8,488 bases of DNA from Geobacter sp. UBA6802. GTDB lineage: Bacteria; Desulfobacterota; Desulfuromonadia; Geobacterales; Pseudopelobacteraceae. This document shows positions 1 through 7,141 of the stretch, piece by piece (position 1 is the stretch's first letter; each line of letters begins with the position of its first letter). Location: NCBI GenBank assembly GCA_002452325.1, contig DKFG01000140.1:1-8488 (forward strand). The letters run 5' to 3'. A program made the translations under genes and the position numbers. The notes beneath the pieces were generated by a model, which was not told where the DNA came from, made no database searches, and saw nothing but the letters and a program-made list of their open reading frames with translations.

Positions 1-614
1 CCGTAGGCCCCCAGATGGATGCCGGTCAGCACCACCTCCTGATAGCCGTTGTCGGCTAACTGTTGCACAGTGGCGGTCACGTCGTCCAGGGAAGCGCTGC
101 GGTTCGGTCCCCGCGCCGCCGGCACGATGCAGTAGCTGCAGCCGTTTTCGCAGCCGTTCTGCACCTGCAGAAAGGCGCGGGTGTGCTCAAGGTGGCTGGT
201 GAGCCGTAACGGGCCGGCTGTTGTAAGCGTGCTGAGGTCGGTCACCTGGTTGTCGCCTTGGGCAAGGGCCTCAACGATCCACTGTTTTTCCTCGTTGCCC
301 AGCACCTGATTCAGTTCCGCCATGGCGGCCAGCGCCTCGGGCTGTACCTGGGCGTAGCAACCGGTGGCCACCACCCGGGCCGCCGGGTTCAGGCGGCGGG
401 CGCGGCGGATCAGACGGCGTGATTCGGCGTCGCTGCGGCTGGTTACGGTGCAGCTGTTGATCAGGTACAGGTCGGCTTGGGCGTTAAATGGCACCAGCTC
501 CCAGCCGGCGGCCCGCAACTGTTCGGCCATGGCGGCGGTCTCAAACTGGTTGACCTTGCAGCCCAAGGTGGCCACGGCAAACCGCCTGCTCTGCACTGAG
601 ACGGCCTGGTTCAT
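1..614 (-). CDS. mtaB: tRNA (t6A37) methylthiotransferase MtaB, N-terminal part (3' end outside window)
   Basis: Radical-SAM methylthiotransferase that converts t6A at tRNA position 37 to ms2t6A, using two [4Fe-4S] clusters in the cytoplasm. I translated the minus strand by hand: 204 codons are present and the reading frame runs off the left edge. The N-terminal UPF0004 domain carries its three cluster cysteines: C19 (in TLGCKVNQFE), C55 (in NSCTVT) and C86 (in ATGCYAQ). The radical-SAM CxxxCxxC motif is C155, C159 and C162 (GCENGCSYCIVP). GCKVNQ and the ARG after the second motif fit MtaB better than MiaB, which usually has GCQMN. The C-terminal part of the radical-SAM domain and the TRAM region would lie outside the window. 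The ATG at 614 overlaps the TGA of the upstream DUF748 gene (ATGA), and no Shine-Dalgarno is visible, so translation is probably coupled. Confidence 0.93.
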   Translation of the reverse strand, partial: MNQAVSVQSRRFAVATLGCKVNQFETAAMAEQLRAAGWELVPFNAQADLYLINSCTVTSRSDAESRRLIRRARRLNPAARVVATGCYAQVQPEALAAMAELNQVLGNEEKQWIVEALAQGDNQVTDLSTLTTAGPLRLTSHLEHTRAFLQVQNGCENGCSYCIVPAARGPNRSASLDDVTATVQQLADNGYQEVVLTGIHLGAY

Positions 615-3600
615 GAGGCGATCGGGTTCAGCTCAACCCGGCTGGCCGGGCTGGTGTTCTCTTTGGGCGGTTTGGTGATGGTGTCCTGTTTCTGGAACAG
701 GCGCTGTGATTCCAGCTTGCCCTGGGTGATCAGATACTCCCGCACCGCCGCTGCCCGACGGGTAGCCAGCTGCTGCAGCTCCTTGTCCCCCACCAGGGTG
801 TTGGCAATAATCAGCTTCTTCATCTCATCATCCGGAATATCCTTGACCATGCCGATCAGGTTGCGCGGTTTGGGAAATTTTTCCTTGCCGTAGACCGCCT
901 TCAGGTAGCGGGAGTATTCAGCCGGCTGGATGGTTATCTGGTCGGCATCCTCCCCTTCTTTCAGTTGTTTGTTTCTGGCCAGCTCAAGATACTTCTCCTG
1001 GCGCATCTTCTGCTGCAGCAGCTCCAGACGATACCCCTCCGGATCCCGCTGCTGGTCAATATAGCCCGACAGCTCTACCCTCAGCCCTGGCCGCTCAATC
1101 AAGCCCTTGGCCAAGGTGTCCAGTTTTTTCATCTCGGTCGGCAGCAGCAGTGCTGAACCGGGTGTAAAGGAGACACTGCTCAGGTCTTCGCTGGAGCCGA
1201 ACATGGAGGAGAGCAGGGCAAAGGGAGAGGTGACCGCCTTGACAAACAGGTTGGTCACCACCTGCCAGACCACTCCCCAGATGCTGAACTTGGGGTCGTC
1301 GGTACGGCCGGACACCGGCAGATCAAGGTTGATCTGGCCGTTGCGGTCTTTAAGCAGGGCTACACCCAATTTTACCGGCAGTTTGGTGGCCTTGTCGCTC
1401 TCCACGCTGTTGCCAAAGGTAAACTGATCCACAAAGATCTTGTTTTCAGCCTTCAGCTGCTTGTTTTCAATATGGTACTTCAGGTCTAAAAACAGCTTGC
1501 CCTTGTCAATCGCATACCCAAGATAGGTGCCGGAGTAGGGGGTGGCTGGTGACAGCTCGATATCCTTGAACGAGATGGTCAGGTCAACGAACAGGTCATC
1601 CCGTAACGGGTTGATGGCGCCAATGATCTGCAGGGGCGAGTGGTTTTCAAGGTTACCCCGCAGGTCAACCTCTGCCCGTGAGTTCATCTCTGACGACAGA
1701 CCGCTTACCCGGCCCCCCAGGTTGTGGAAGGTGGTGCGGAACTGGTTGGGCAGGTGGGCATCACTGAAATCCATGGTGCCGTCCTGAATGGTCACGGTAT
1801 CGATCTTTATCTGCGGTTTTGCTGCTGCAGCCGCTTCCTGACCCTTGACCCCTGCCCCTTGACCCTGCTTTTCAGATTCCTGCTCTTTAGCTACCAGATT
1901 CTGCAGGTTTAGGGTCTTGTCCTTGCGCACCGCAACCCGGGCATAGACGTTGTTCAGCGCTATCTGCCGGATTCCCAGGGTCATCGGCTGCAAGGTGCCG
2001 CTGATCTGATCAAGCTGCAGACTTTCCCACTTCAGCAGGTCTTCCTCCAGCACTGCATCCACCAGATGCAAACTGCGCAGCCCGGCAGTGCCGCTGAAAC
2101 TTCCCTTGGGTTTGCCTGCGGCATCAAGGCTCACATCCAGCTTCATGGTGCTGTCCAGGGTGCCGTCCAGCAGATACAGTTTGATGGTATCGGGGATATA
2201 GCCGGCAAAATCGGTAATCGGCAGTTTGGCAAAGGAGACGGCGCCTGCATACCTGACCGGCTGGGGGTAGAGGGTGCCGTTGGTCTTGAGTGGCGCATTG
2301 TTGCCGTAGATAGCGCTGAACACCAGCGGCATGGCGCCGGGCTTTGGCCCGGTCAGGTTACCGGTGGTCAAACGGATGTTGTTGAGTTTGAATGTTGGCT
2401 GTCCGCTGACTTTTTTGTCAATAAAGGTAGTGGAAAGGCCTCCTGCCGAGACCTTGCTCACCTTCCAGTCAAGGGGGCTGGCGGCAGCAGCCTTGGGCTT
2501 GACCGCTTCAGTCTGTGGCGTGGCGGTTGCAGCAGGCACCGTGCCGACAGGTGCCGCAGGCACAGGTGCTGATTTAAACAGTGACAATACGGAAAGCTTG
2601 CCGTCCGGTTCCCGTGAAATCTGCACACTGCTCTTGCCCAGCCTGATCTCCTCCACCAGGGCGCTGTTCTGTTTCTGGCTGAACTCAATACCGGTGATAT
2701 CGAGGTTGCTGATCCTGGTGGCATCCTTAGTACCGTAGTCAGCAGCCAGGTCTTTCAGGTGCAGCCCCATATTTTTAACTGAAACGCCGTCATCAGGTTT
2801 GAAGGCGGCATTCCCTTCCAGACTGAGGTTTCCCTTGACCGGAGCGGTCAGCAGTTCCTGCAGATAGGGCCAGCCCCGTTGCAGTTTCAGGCCGGTCAGA
2901 CTGAACTGTGCATCAGCACTGAGTGGGGCAAGCACGGCAGCACCTTCTGTGGTAAACCGTTCACCCTGGTCCCCCTCCATTGAAAACTCGTACCGGCAGG
3001 CTGCGTCCCTGGCATTTGAAAGATTGGTCAGCTTCAGGGTAATGGCCTGCAGTGCAGCCTTGAAACCACCCTTGGGCTGCTGGTCAACAAACTGCACAGC
3101 AGCGTTGGTAACTGCCAGGTTATCCACGGTTAAAGTGAGGGGCAGTTCATCTTTTACCTCTTTCCCGGCAGACACCGGCTTTTTCGCAATGGTCTGAGCC
3201 GGAGTTGCCAGGCGCTGGAAGTTCAGTCTGCCGCTACTGTCCCGCTGTGCAAGCACCTTAAGACCGTCCAGTACTATTTGCTGCAGTGCCATCTTGCGGC
3301 TGAACAGCTCTAGTTCACGGGCCTGCAGTTCAAGGCTGTTAAACGAGGCCAGCGGCGCATTGTTTTTTTCCGTTACCGCAATCCGGTCAAGTCGGGTAAG
3401 CCCTTTGATCAGCAGTTCAGGCTGCTTGTTCTGGTGAATCTTGTAAGCCAGCTGCAGGTCAACGGTCAGGGTGCCGCTGGTCAGTTTAACCGGCAGCTGT
3501 GCCGGCAGATAGGGCATGTAATGGGGCAGATCCAGCGCATGCAGCTTCAGGTGCAGATCGGTCTCCATGGTCTGGTGCATCGGCTTGGTCTTGCCTTCAA

Positions 3601-4243
3601 AGGTCAGTTTGGCGCCGTTTACTACGGCGGAGAAGTGGGGATCAGTGTACTTTTCAGCAAGGTGCGGGATGTTGCTGATAAACGGAATAGCCAGCTGCAG
3701 CTCTTTGACCGTGTGTTTTTTACTGCCCTTTACGGCCTGATCATCAAAATCAATACTGCTGTTCTGCAGTACGATATTATTGATTGAGAAGCGTGGCGGC
3801 TTGCCCCCTTCCTTTTTAGGCTGGGCTGCCAGCCGGTCAAGGATATCGGAGAAGTTGTAGCGGTTTTCAGCAGTACGCACCAGCTGCAGCTGCAGCTGGT
3901 CAAGGCTCAACTCATCTGACACCGGTGCAATTCTGAAGATGCTGCTGCCGGCCAGAGACACCCGCAGCTGCCTGAACTTCACAAAAGGAGATGTCCGGTC
4001 CGGCTCATACAGGGTAAAACCCTGTATGGTCAGGGTCATACCAAAGGGGTTGAAGCTGACCTTTTCAATGGCGGCAACCCGTCCGGTGGCTTTGAGGATC
4101 GCCTTTTCTGCCTGGGTTTTGATGATGGCAGGCAGCGCCAGCACTGAAAACAGCAGCAGTGCCGCCAGCAAGCCGCCTCCCCACAGCAGCAAGGTCTTGA
4201 GATGATCCCGTATCCATGTCGCCAGTTTTTGCAGCATTCCCAT
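611..4243 (-). CDS. DUF748 / AsmA-like inner-membrane-anchored envelope protein
   Basis: A 1210-residue protein with a short cytoplasmic N-terminus, one strong membrane segment (about residues 17-42), then a very long periplasmic region. The periplasmic part is rich in alternating hydrophobic/polar beta strands, as in AsmA/DUF748 proteins. Two low-complexity linkers, Pro/Ala-rich (about 557-590) and Gln/Ala/Lys-rich (about 785-812), separate blocks of the repeat-like beta structure. The block at about 815-1020 (SPATPYSGTYLGYAIDKGKL and following) is the most typical DUF748 part. The C-terminus (about 1030-1205) has two stretches resembling halves of an OmpA-like domain. Known AsmA-like proteins are linked to lipid transfer to, or assembly of, the outer membrane; a role here is inferred from family only. 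The ATG at 4243 has AGGAAGG seven bases upstream (4257-4251). It is first in a probable operon with mtaB. The exact substrate is unknown. Confidence 0.87.
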   Translation of the reverse strand: MGMLQKLATWIRDHLKTLLLWGGGLLAALLLFSVLALPAIIKTQAEKAILKATGRVAAIEKVSFNPFGMTLTIQGFTLYEPDRTSPFVKFRQLRVSLAGSSIFRIAPVSDELSLDQLQLQLVRTAENRYNFSDILDRLAAQPKKEGGKPPRFSINNIVLQNSSIDFDDQAVKGSKKHTVKELQLAIPFISNIPHLAEKYTDPHFSAVVNGAKLTFEGKTKPMHQTMETDLHLKLHALDLPHYMPYLPAQLPVKLTSGTLTVDLQLAYKIHQNKQPELLIKGLTRLDRIAVTEKNNAPLASFNSLELQARELELFSRKMALQQIVLDGLKVLAQRDSSGRLNFQRLATPAQTIAKKPVSAGKEVKDELPLTLTVDNLAVTNAAVQFVDQQPKGGFKAALQAITLKLTNLSNARDAACRYEFSMEGDQGERFTTEGAAVLAPLSADAQFSLTGLKLQRGWPYLQELLTAPVKGNLSLEGNAAFKPDDGVSVKNMGLHLKDLAADYGTKDATRISNLDITGIEFSQKQNSALVEEIRLGKSSVQISREPDGKLSVLSLFKSAPVPAAPVGTVPAATATPQTEAVKPKAAAASPLDWKVSKVSAGGLSTTFIDKKVSGQPTFKLNNIRLTTGNLTGPKPGAMPLVFSAIYGNNAPLKTNGTLYPQPVRYAGAVSFAKLPITDFAGYIPDTIKLYLLDGTLDSTMKLDVSLDAAGKPKGSFSGTAGLRSLHLVDAVLEEDLLKWESLQLDQISGTLQPMTLGIRQIALNNVYARVAVRKDKTLNLQNLVAKEQESEKQGQGAGVKGQEAAAAAKPQIKIDTVTIQDGTMDFSDAHLPNQFRTTFHNLGGRVSGLSSEMNSRAEVDLRGNLENHSPLQIIGAINPLRDDLFVDLTISFKDIELSPATPYSGTYLGYAIDKGKLFLDLKYHIENKQLKAENKIFVDQFTFGNSVESDKATKLPVKLGVALLKDRNGQINLDLPVSGRTDDPKFSIWGVVWQVVTNLFVKAVTSPFALLSSMFGSSEDLSSVSFTPGSALLLPTEMKKLDTLAKGLIERPGLRVELSGYIDQQRDPEGYRLELLQQKMRQEKYLELARNKQLKEGEDADQITIQPAEYSRYLKAVYGKEKFPKPRNLIGMVKDIPDDEMKKLIIANTLVGDKELQQLATRRAAAVREYLITQGKLESQRLFQKQDTITKPPKENTSPASRVELNPIAS

Positions 4244-4276
4244 GGCTGTCCCTTCCTGTCTGCTGATTTGAGCTCA

Positions 4277-4282
4277 ACTATA
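4277..4282 (-). promoter_or_regulatory. possible -10 element for the DUF748-mtaB operon
   Basis: Reading the minus strand, TATAGT lies 34 bases upstream of the DUF748 start codon. Only a poor -35 (GTGGCA or TGGCAT, 16-17 bases further up) can be matched to it, so this is a tentative call based on position and the -10 alone. Confidence 0.35.
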
Positions 4283-4316
4283 CACCAGTTTCTGGATCAT
4301 GCCACTGCCTGGCTGC

Positions 4317-4344
4317 TTGAAAATCTGTAAATGACGGGTATACT
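4317..4344 (+). promoter_or_regulatory. sigma70-type promoter of the ferritin operon
   Basis: TTGAAA (4317-4322), a 16-base spacer, then TATACT (4339-4344). Transcription would start near 4351, giving a leader of about 27 bases that contains AAGGAG (4365-4370), seven bases before the ferritin ATG. I saw no convincing Fur-type inverted repeat over the promoter. Confidence 0.65.
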
Positions 4345-4377
4345 GGCAAAAATTCACACATACCAAGGAGACCTCAA

Positions 4378-4908
4378 ATGATCAGTAAAGAGATGACTGC
4401 CAGCCTGAATACCCACATGAATTTTGAACTTTTTTCCGCCAACATCTACCTGTCCATGTCGTCTGCTGCCAATGAAATGGGGCTGAAAGGTTCGGCCAAC
4501 TGGTTTATGGTGCAGTATCAGGAGGAGATGACCCACTTTATGAAGTTTTTCAACTACCTGGTGGATCAGGGGATCAACATCACCCTGACTGCCAGCAAGG
4601 CTGTGCCGAACAAGTATAAATCCCTGCAAGAGATGTTTGAGAAGACCCTGGCCCATGAACAGATCGTTACCAGCCGGATCAATGACCTGTCGGAGTTGGC
4701 GGTCAAGGAAAAAGACCATGCCTCCCAGATCTTCCTGCAGTGGTTTGTGACCGAACAGATTGAAGAGGAAAATAATGACCGCGACATTATTGCCAAGCTG
4801 AAACTGGTTGGCACCAATGGCCACGGTATCCTGATGATTGATGGTGATCTTGGCACACGTCTGTTTGTTGCCCCGGCTGGCGGCGCAGCGCCCTTTCCCG
4901 TGGCCTGA
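4378..4908 (+). CDS. ftnA: Ferritin, FtnA type (non-haem iron storage, ferroxidase)
   Basis: Cytoplasmic 24-subunit iron-storage cage protein that oxidises Fe(II) at a di-iron centre and stores it as a ferric mineral. The 176-residue length is close to that of E. coli FtnA. The ferroxidase ligands fall at the same numbers as in E. coli FtnA: E17, E50, H53, E94 and Q127/E130. The third-site glutamates E49, E126 and E129 and the conserved Y24 are also present. The four long helices are recognisable (about 5-34, 38-66, 83-112, 115-144) with a short fifth helix region after residue 147. No haem-ligand methionine pattern of bacterioferritin is evident. The start is fixed by AAGGAG at seven bases and a good promoter just upstream. 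The C-terminal tail (GTRLFVAPAGGAAPFPVA) is Ala/Pro-rich and probably flexible. It is followed after seven bases by a four-cysteine small protein, probably on the same message. Confidence 0.95.
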   Translation: MISKEMTASLNTHMNFELFSANIYLSMSSAANEMGLKGSANWFMVQYQEEMTHFMKFFNYLVDQGINITLTASKAVPNKYKSLQEMFEKTLAHEQIVTSRINDLSELAVKEKDHASQIFLQWFVTEQIEEENNDRDIIAKLKLVGTNGHGILMIDGDLGTRLFVAPAGGAAPFPVA

Positions 4909-4915
4909 TGAAGAG

Positions 4916-5140
4916 ATGAAAATCCGTTTCTGTCAACATAATCAAGGTTCCGGGCTGTTTACACAAAAGCTGCTTGCACAGTACCCTGACCTGGACATAA
5001 AACTTAAGAAATGTGCCAAAAAGTGTAAAATTTGCAAACAGCAGCCCTTTGCCGTTGTTGACAAGCAACTGGTCATGGCTGCTGATGGCGATGCTCTGTA
5101 CGGCCAGCTACTGGTGTTGATAGATCAGAAAAACAGCTAG
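4916..5140 (+). CDS. Small four-cysteine protein, DUF1450 (YuzB)-like
   Basis: A 74-residue cytoplasmic protein with no signal peptide. The pattern FC-x2-N near the N-terminus (F5, C6, N9), CAKKCKIC (C33, C37, C40) and then PFAVV (44-48) follows the DUF1450/YuzB layout as I recall it from Firmicutes, and suggests a thioredoxin-like fold. The four cysteines have spacing C-x26-C-x3-C-x2-C, suited to binding an Fe-S cluster or a metal; this is inference, and no function is established for the family. The segment around the cysteines is strongly basic (KLKKCAKKCKICK). The frame is open upstream to an ATG at 4838, but that would bury most of a 26-codon extension in the ferritin gene, and the DUF1450 similarity starts exactly at 4916. 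The Shine-Dalgarno is weak, so translation probably depends on ribosomes finishing ferritin seven bases earlier. Confidence 0.78.
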   Translation: MKIRFCQHNQGSGLFTQKLLAQYPDLDIKLKKCAKKCKICKQQPFAVVDKQLVMAADGDALYGQLLVLIDQKNS

Positions 5141-5317
5141 TTATTTAATATTTAATAATTCAAATATTTGAATTGAATGGATAAATTGTTGCAAACAAGT
5201 TAAATGTTGTGTATGTATACATCGATTTGTAATTTTTATTTATTTTTATGCTGATGTACTTAGTTTCAGGCAGTTAACGTTCACCAGCAGTATTCATCCC
5301 ACCAAAGGAGAAGATGC
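5141..5317 (+). promoter_or_regulatory. AT-rich intergenic control region upstream of the DUF3373 gene
   Basis: These 177 bases carry no gene and are far richer in A/T than the flanking genes. They hold two perfect palindromes (5157-5174 and 5213-5222), T-rich tracts at 5233-5247, and a possible promoter TTGCAA (5189-5194), 17 bases, TATGTA (5212-5217), which is a poor -10 match. AAGGAG at 5305-5310 is a good ribosome site seven bases before the ATG at 5318. No hairpin followed by a T-run is present, so no intrinsic terminator separates the ferritin operon from this gene. Confidence 0.5.
5157..5174. repeat. 18-base perfect palindrome, candidate operator
   Basis: AATTCAAATATTTGAATT equals its own reverse complement. 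It lies 17 bases after the end of the four-cysteine gene and about 15 bases before a possible -35 box for the outer-membrane protein gene. The position fits a dimeric regulator site. It is not followed by a T-run, so it is unlikely to be a terminator. Confidence 0.5.
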
Positions 5318-7045
5318 ATGCGTAAAACAAACAAGTTGTTGTTGTCCACCGTTCTTGCACTGGCCATCCCGGCTGGCGCCATGGCTGCAGAGGCAGATCT
5401 GCAGGCCAAGCTTGACAAGCTGTCGCAGCAGATGGAAGACCTGAAGGGCCAGGTGCAGCGGGTTGAAGACAAGTCACTGGGCAAGTGGTTACAGATTGGT
5501 GGCAGCTATCAGTTCCGTATGGATAGTCTGCATGGAAAAACAGCTGCTTATGTTAGTGCACCAGCTACATTTGCAAATGCACAAAGCATTATGCAGTCAG
5601 GTTTTTTTAATGCAATAGATCCTACTAATGGTCAATCAACATTTAGTCCGACTTATACTGGGACATGGACTCCTGCGCAAGCGACTCAATTTTGGCAAGC
5701 CAATTTGGGCTCTATGATGACGTTTGCAGCCAACATGGCAAACGTTAAAAACGTATCTCAAGCTCAAGCATTTCTTGGTGCTAACTCAGCTATGCTGGGA
5801 GGGTTGAGTGGTTTCGGTGTACAGGTTCCTGCAGGCAAGCCACAAAATGAAACCCTCTATACCAATAAGTTTGCCCTTGATCTGAAGGCCAAGGCAACCA
5901 AGGATGTGACCGTAAACGTCAAGCTGGGTATGTACAAGGTATTCGGTTCACAGGATGATAAAGCGGTTAACGGTAATGCCTACTTTGCTGACCGTACTGG
6001 TGTTTTTGATGGTGTGTTGGGCCATGTGCCTTCCTCCAGCTATCTGAACGTAGACCGTGCCTATGCCACCTGGAGTAACATCCTTGATCAGCCGGTCTGG
6101 TTATCGGTCGGTCGTCGTCCTTCCACCGATGGTGCTCCTACCAACCTGAAGTCCAATAACGAGCGTCCTGGCAACGGCGGTACCCCGGCCCTGCTGGTTA
6201 ACTATGCCTTTGACGGTATGACCCTGGGCTATGCACCGGATATCGATATGCTGCCCGGTTTCTATGCCAAGGTCTGCTATGGCCGTGGTTTTGATTCAGG
6301 CTATCATCAGGCAACCAGCAACAGCCTTAAAGATACCGACATGCTGGGCGTTGCTATCATTCCTGTTGATACTGATCCTCTGCGGGTCTGGTTCCAGTGG
6401 AATCGTGGCTTCAATATCTTTGACTTCCCGGTCATGAATAATACTGCCTTTGGCAACACCTCTCCTTCGGTGAACCTTGGTTCAATTGACTGGTACGGTA
6501 TCGGTGCCATGTCTACCCTTAAGAAGGTTGGCCCTGGCGACCTGAATTTCTTCGTTGATGGTGGTTTGAGTGTTACTCATCCCACTACCGCTGTTTCTGC
6601 CAATGCCATGTTCCAAGGTCTGTTGACCGGTGGAGTATTTAATCCTGAAGCACCAAGTGATAAAACCGGTTATGCAGTGTTTGCTGGCGTGCGTTACGAC
6701 CTGCCCAGCAAGACCAAGCTCGGCTTTGAGTTTAACTATGGTTCCAAAAACTGGATCACCTTCTCACCGGCTGCTGACGATATGTGGACCAGCAAGGTCG
6801 GTACCCGTGGTAAGGTGTATGAGCCCTATGTTATTCAAGAGCTTGATCTGAAGCCGATTTCATCCTTCTTTGCCAAGACCTTCTTCAAGCTGGGTTACCA
6901 GTACTATGACTTTGAGTACACCGGTAGCAACAACTGGGTTGGCGCTCCAATCAAAATTTCCGATATTACACCAACCACTATGTTGCTCCAAGCTCCTGTG
7001 AAGGAAGCTCACAACATCTACGGTACCTTCGAAGTTCACTTCTAA
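5318..7045 (+). CDS. DUF3373 outer-membrane beta-barrel (porin-like) protein
   Basis: A 575-residue exported protein. The signal peptide is clear: RKTNK, a hydrophobic core, and AMA before a cleavage site at about 23/24. A short coiled-coil segment follows (about 25-50, LQAKLDKLSQQMEDLKGQVQ), as in many trimeric or periplasm-anchored porins. From about 56 onward the sequence alternates as amphipathic strands. The region GRRPSTDGAP (265-274) followed by GGTPALLVNYAFDGMTLGY is typical of DUF3373 proteins of Geobacter-type bacteria. The chain ends in VHF, with the terminal Phe used for recognition by the BAM complex. The likely role is a diffusion channel; the substrate is unknown. Residues about 75-175 form a long Ala/Asn/Gln-rich segment, probably a surface loop, encoded by DNA poorer in GC than the rest of the gene. 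It is monocistronic by the look of it, closed by a strong terminator. Confidence 0.88.
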   Translation: MRKTNKLLLSTVLALAIPAGAMAAEADLQAKLDKLSQQMEDLKGQVQRVEDKSLGKWLQIGGSYQFRMDSLHGKTAAYVSAPATFANAQSIMQSGFFNAIDPTNGQSTFSPTYTGTWTPAQATQFWQANLGSMMTFAANMANVKNVSQAQAFLGANSAMLGGLSGFGVQVPAGKPQNETLYTNKFALDLKAKATKDVTVNVKLGMYKVFGSQDDKAVNGNAYFADRTGVFDGVLGHVPSSSYLNVDRAYATWSNILDQPVWLSVGRRPSTDGAPTNLKSNNERPGNGGTPALLVNYAFDGMTLGYAPDIDMLPGFYAKVCYGRGFDSGYHQATSNSLKDTDMLGVAIIPVDTDPLRVWFQWNRGFNIFDFPVMNNTAFGNTSPSVNLGSIDWYGIGAMSTLKKVGPGDLNFFVDGGLSVTHPTTAVSANAMFQGLLTGGVFNPEAPSDKTGYAVFAGVRYDLPSKTKLGFEFNYGSKNWITFSPAADDMWTSKVGTRGKVYEPYVIQELDLKPISSFFAKTFFKLGYQYYDFEYTGSNNWVGAPIKISDITPTTMLLQAPVKEAHNIYGTFEVHF

Positions 7046-7076
7046 CAGCAGTTCAGCAGTATCCTTCCTGTGGTTA

Positions 7077-7104
7077 GGGTGGGCCTTTGGCCCACCCTTT
7101 TTTT
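7077..7104 (+). terminator. Intrinsic terminator of the DUF3373 gene
   Basis: A perfect nine-base-pair stem, GGGTGGGCC (7077-7085) and GGCCCACCC (7089-7097), with a three-base loop, followed at once by seven T (7098-7104). It starts 32 bases after the TAA. The T-run overlaps the proposed -35 box of the next operon. Confidence 0.93.
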
Positions 7105-7132
7105 GTTGCCGATAGATGCATGTTGGTATAAT
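7103..7132 (+). promoter_or_regulatory. Promoter of the brnT-brnA-HAD-oxidoreductase operon
   Basis: A consensus TATAAT at 7127-7132 with TTGTTG at 7103-7108, spaced 18 bases (TTGCCG at 7106-7111 would give 15). Transcription would begin about 7139-7141, at or one to two bases before the brnT ATG. Confidence 0.65.
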
Positions 7133-7141
7133 TTTGGTATA
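7125..7141 (+). repeat. Direct repeat GGTATA x2, possible BrnA operator
   Basis: GGTATA at 7125-7130 and again at 7136-7141, eleven bases apart start to start, about one helical turn. One copy overlaps the -10 box and the other the start codon. Ribbon-helix-helix antitoxins often bind paired short repeats over their own promoter; the link to BrnA is inference. Confidence 0.4.

Noticed and set aside
2066..2572. 168-codon plus-strand open frame opposite the DUF748 gene, with several shorter ones
   Set aside because: Antisense shadows of a high-GC coding region. No family resemblance, no convincing ribosome site, and the minus strand carries a coherent 1210-residue protein.
3879..3900. 22-base perfect palindrome (ACCAGCTGCAGCTGCAGCTGGT)
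   Set aside because: It lies inside the DUF748 gene and encodes an alternating Gln-Leu beta strand. CAG/CTG codons alternate into a palindrome by chance, and CTGCAG is frequent throughout this gene.
4283..4310. sigma54-type promoter for DUF748 (TGGCAT on the minus strand)
   Set aside because: A -24-like TGGCAT is present but no TTGC follows at the required spacing.
4244..4377. Fur-type iron box in the divergent ferritin/DUF748 region
   Set aside because: No stretch resembled the GATAATGATAATCATTATC pattern well enough; only scattered A/T matches were seen.
4354..4824. 156-codon minus-strand open frame opposite ferritin
   Set aside because: It mirrors the ferritin gene, whose ferroxidase residues are all intact, and resembles no protein I know.
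4838..4915. Longer start for the four-cysteine protein
   Set aside because: It would overlap the end of ferritin by 71 bases, and the DUF1450-like similarity begins only at the ATG at 4916.
5157..5174. Palindrome as an intrinsic terminator for the ferritin operon
   Set aside because: The stem is nearly all A/T, leaves no proper loop and is followed by GAATGG rather than a T-run.
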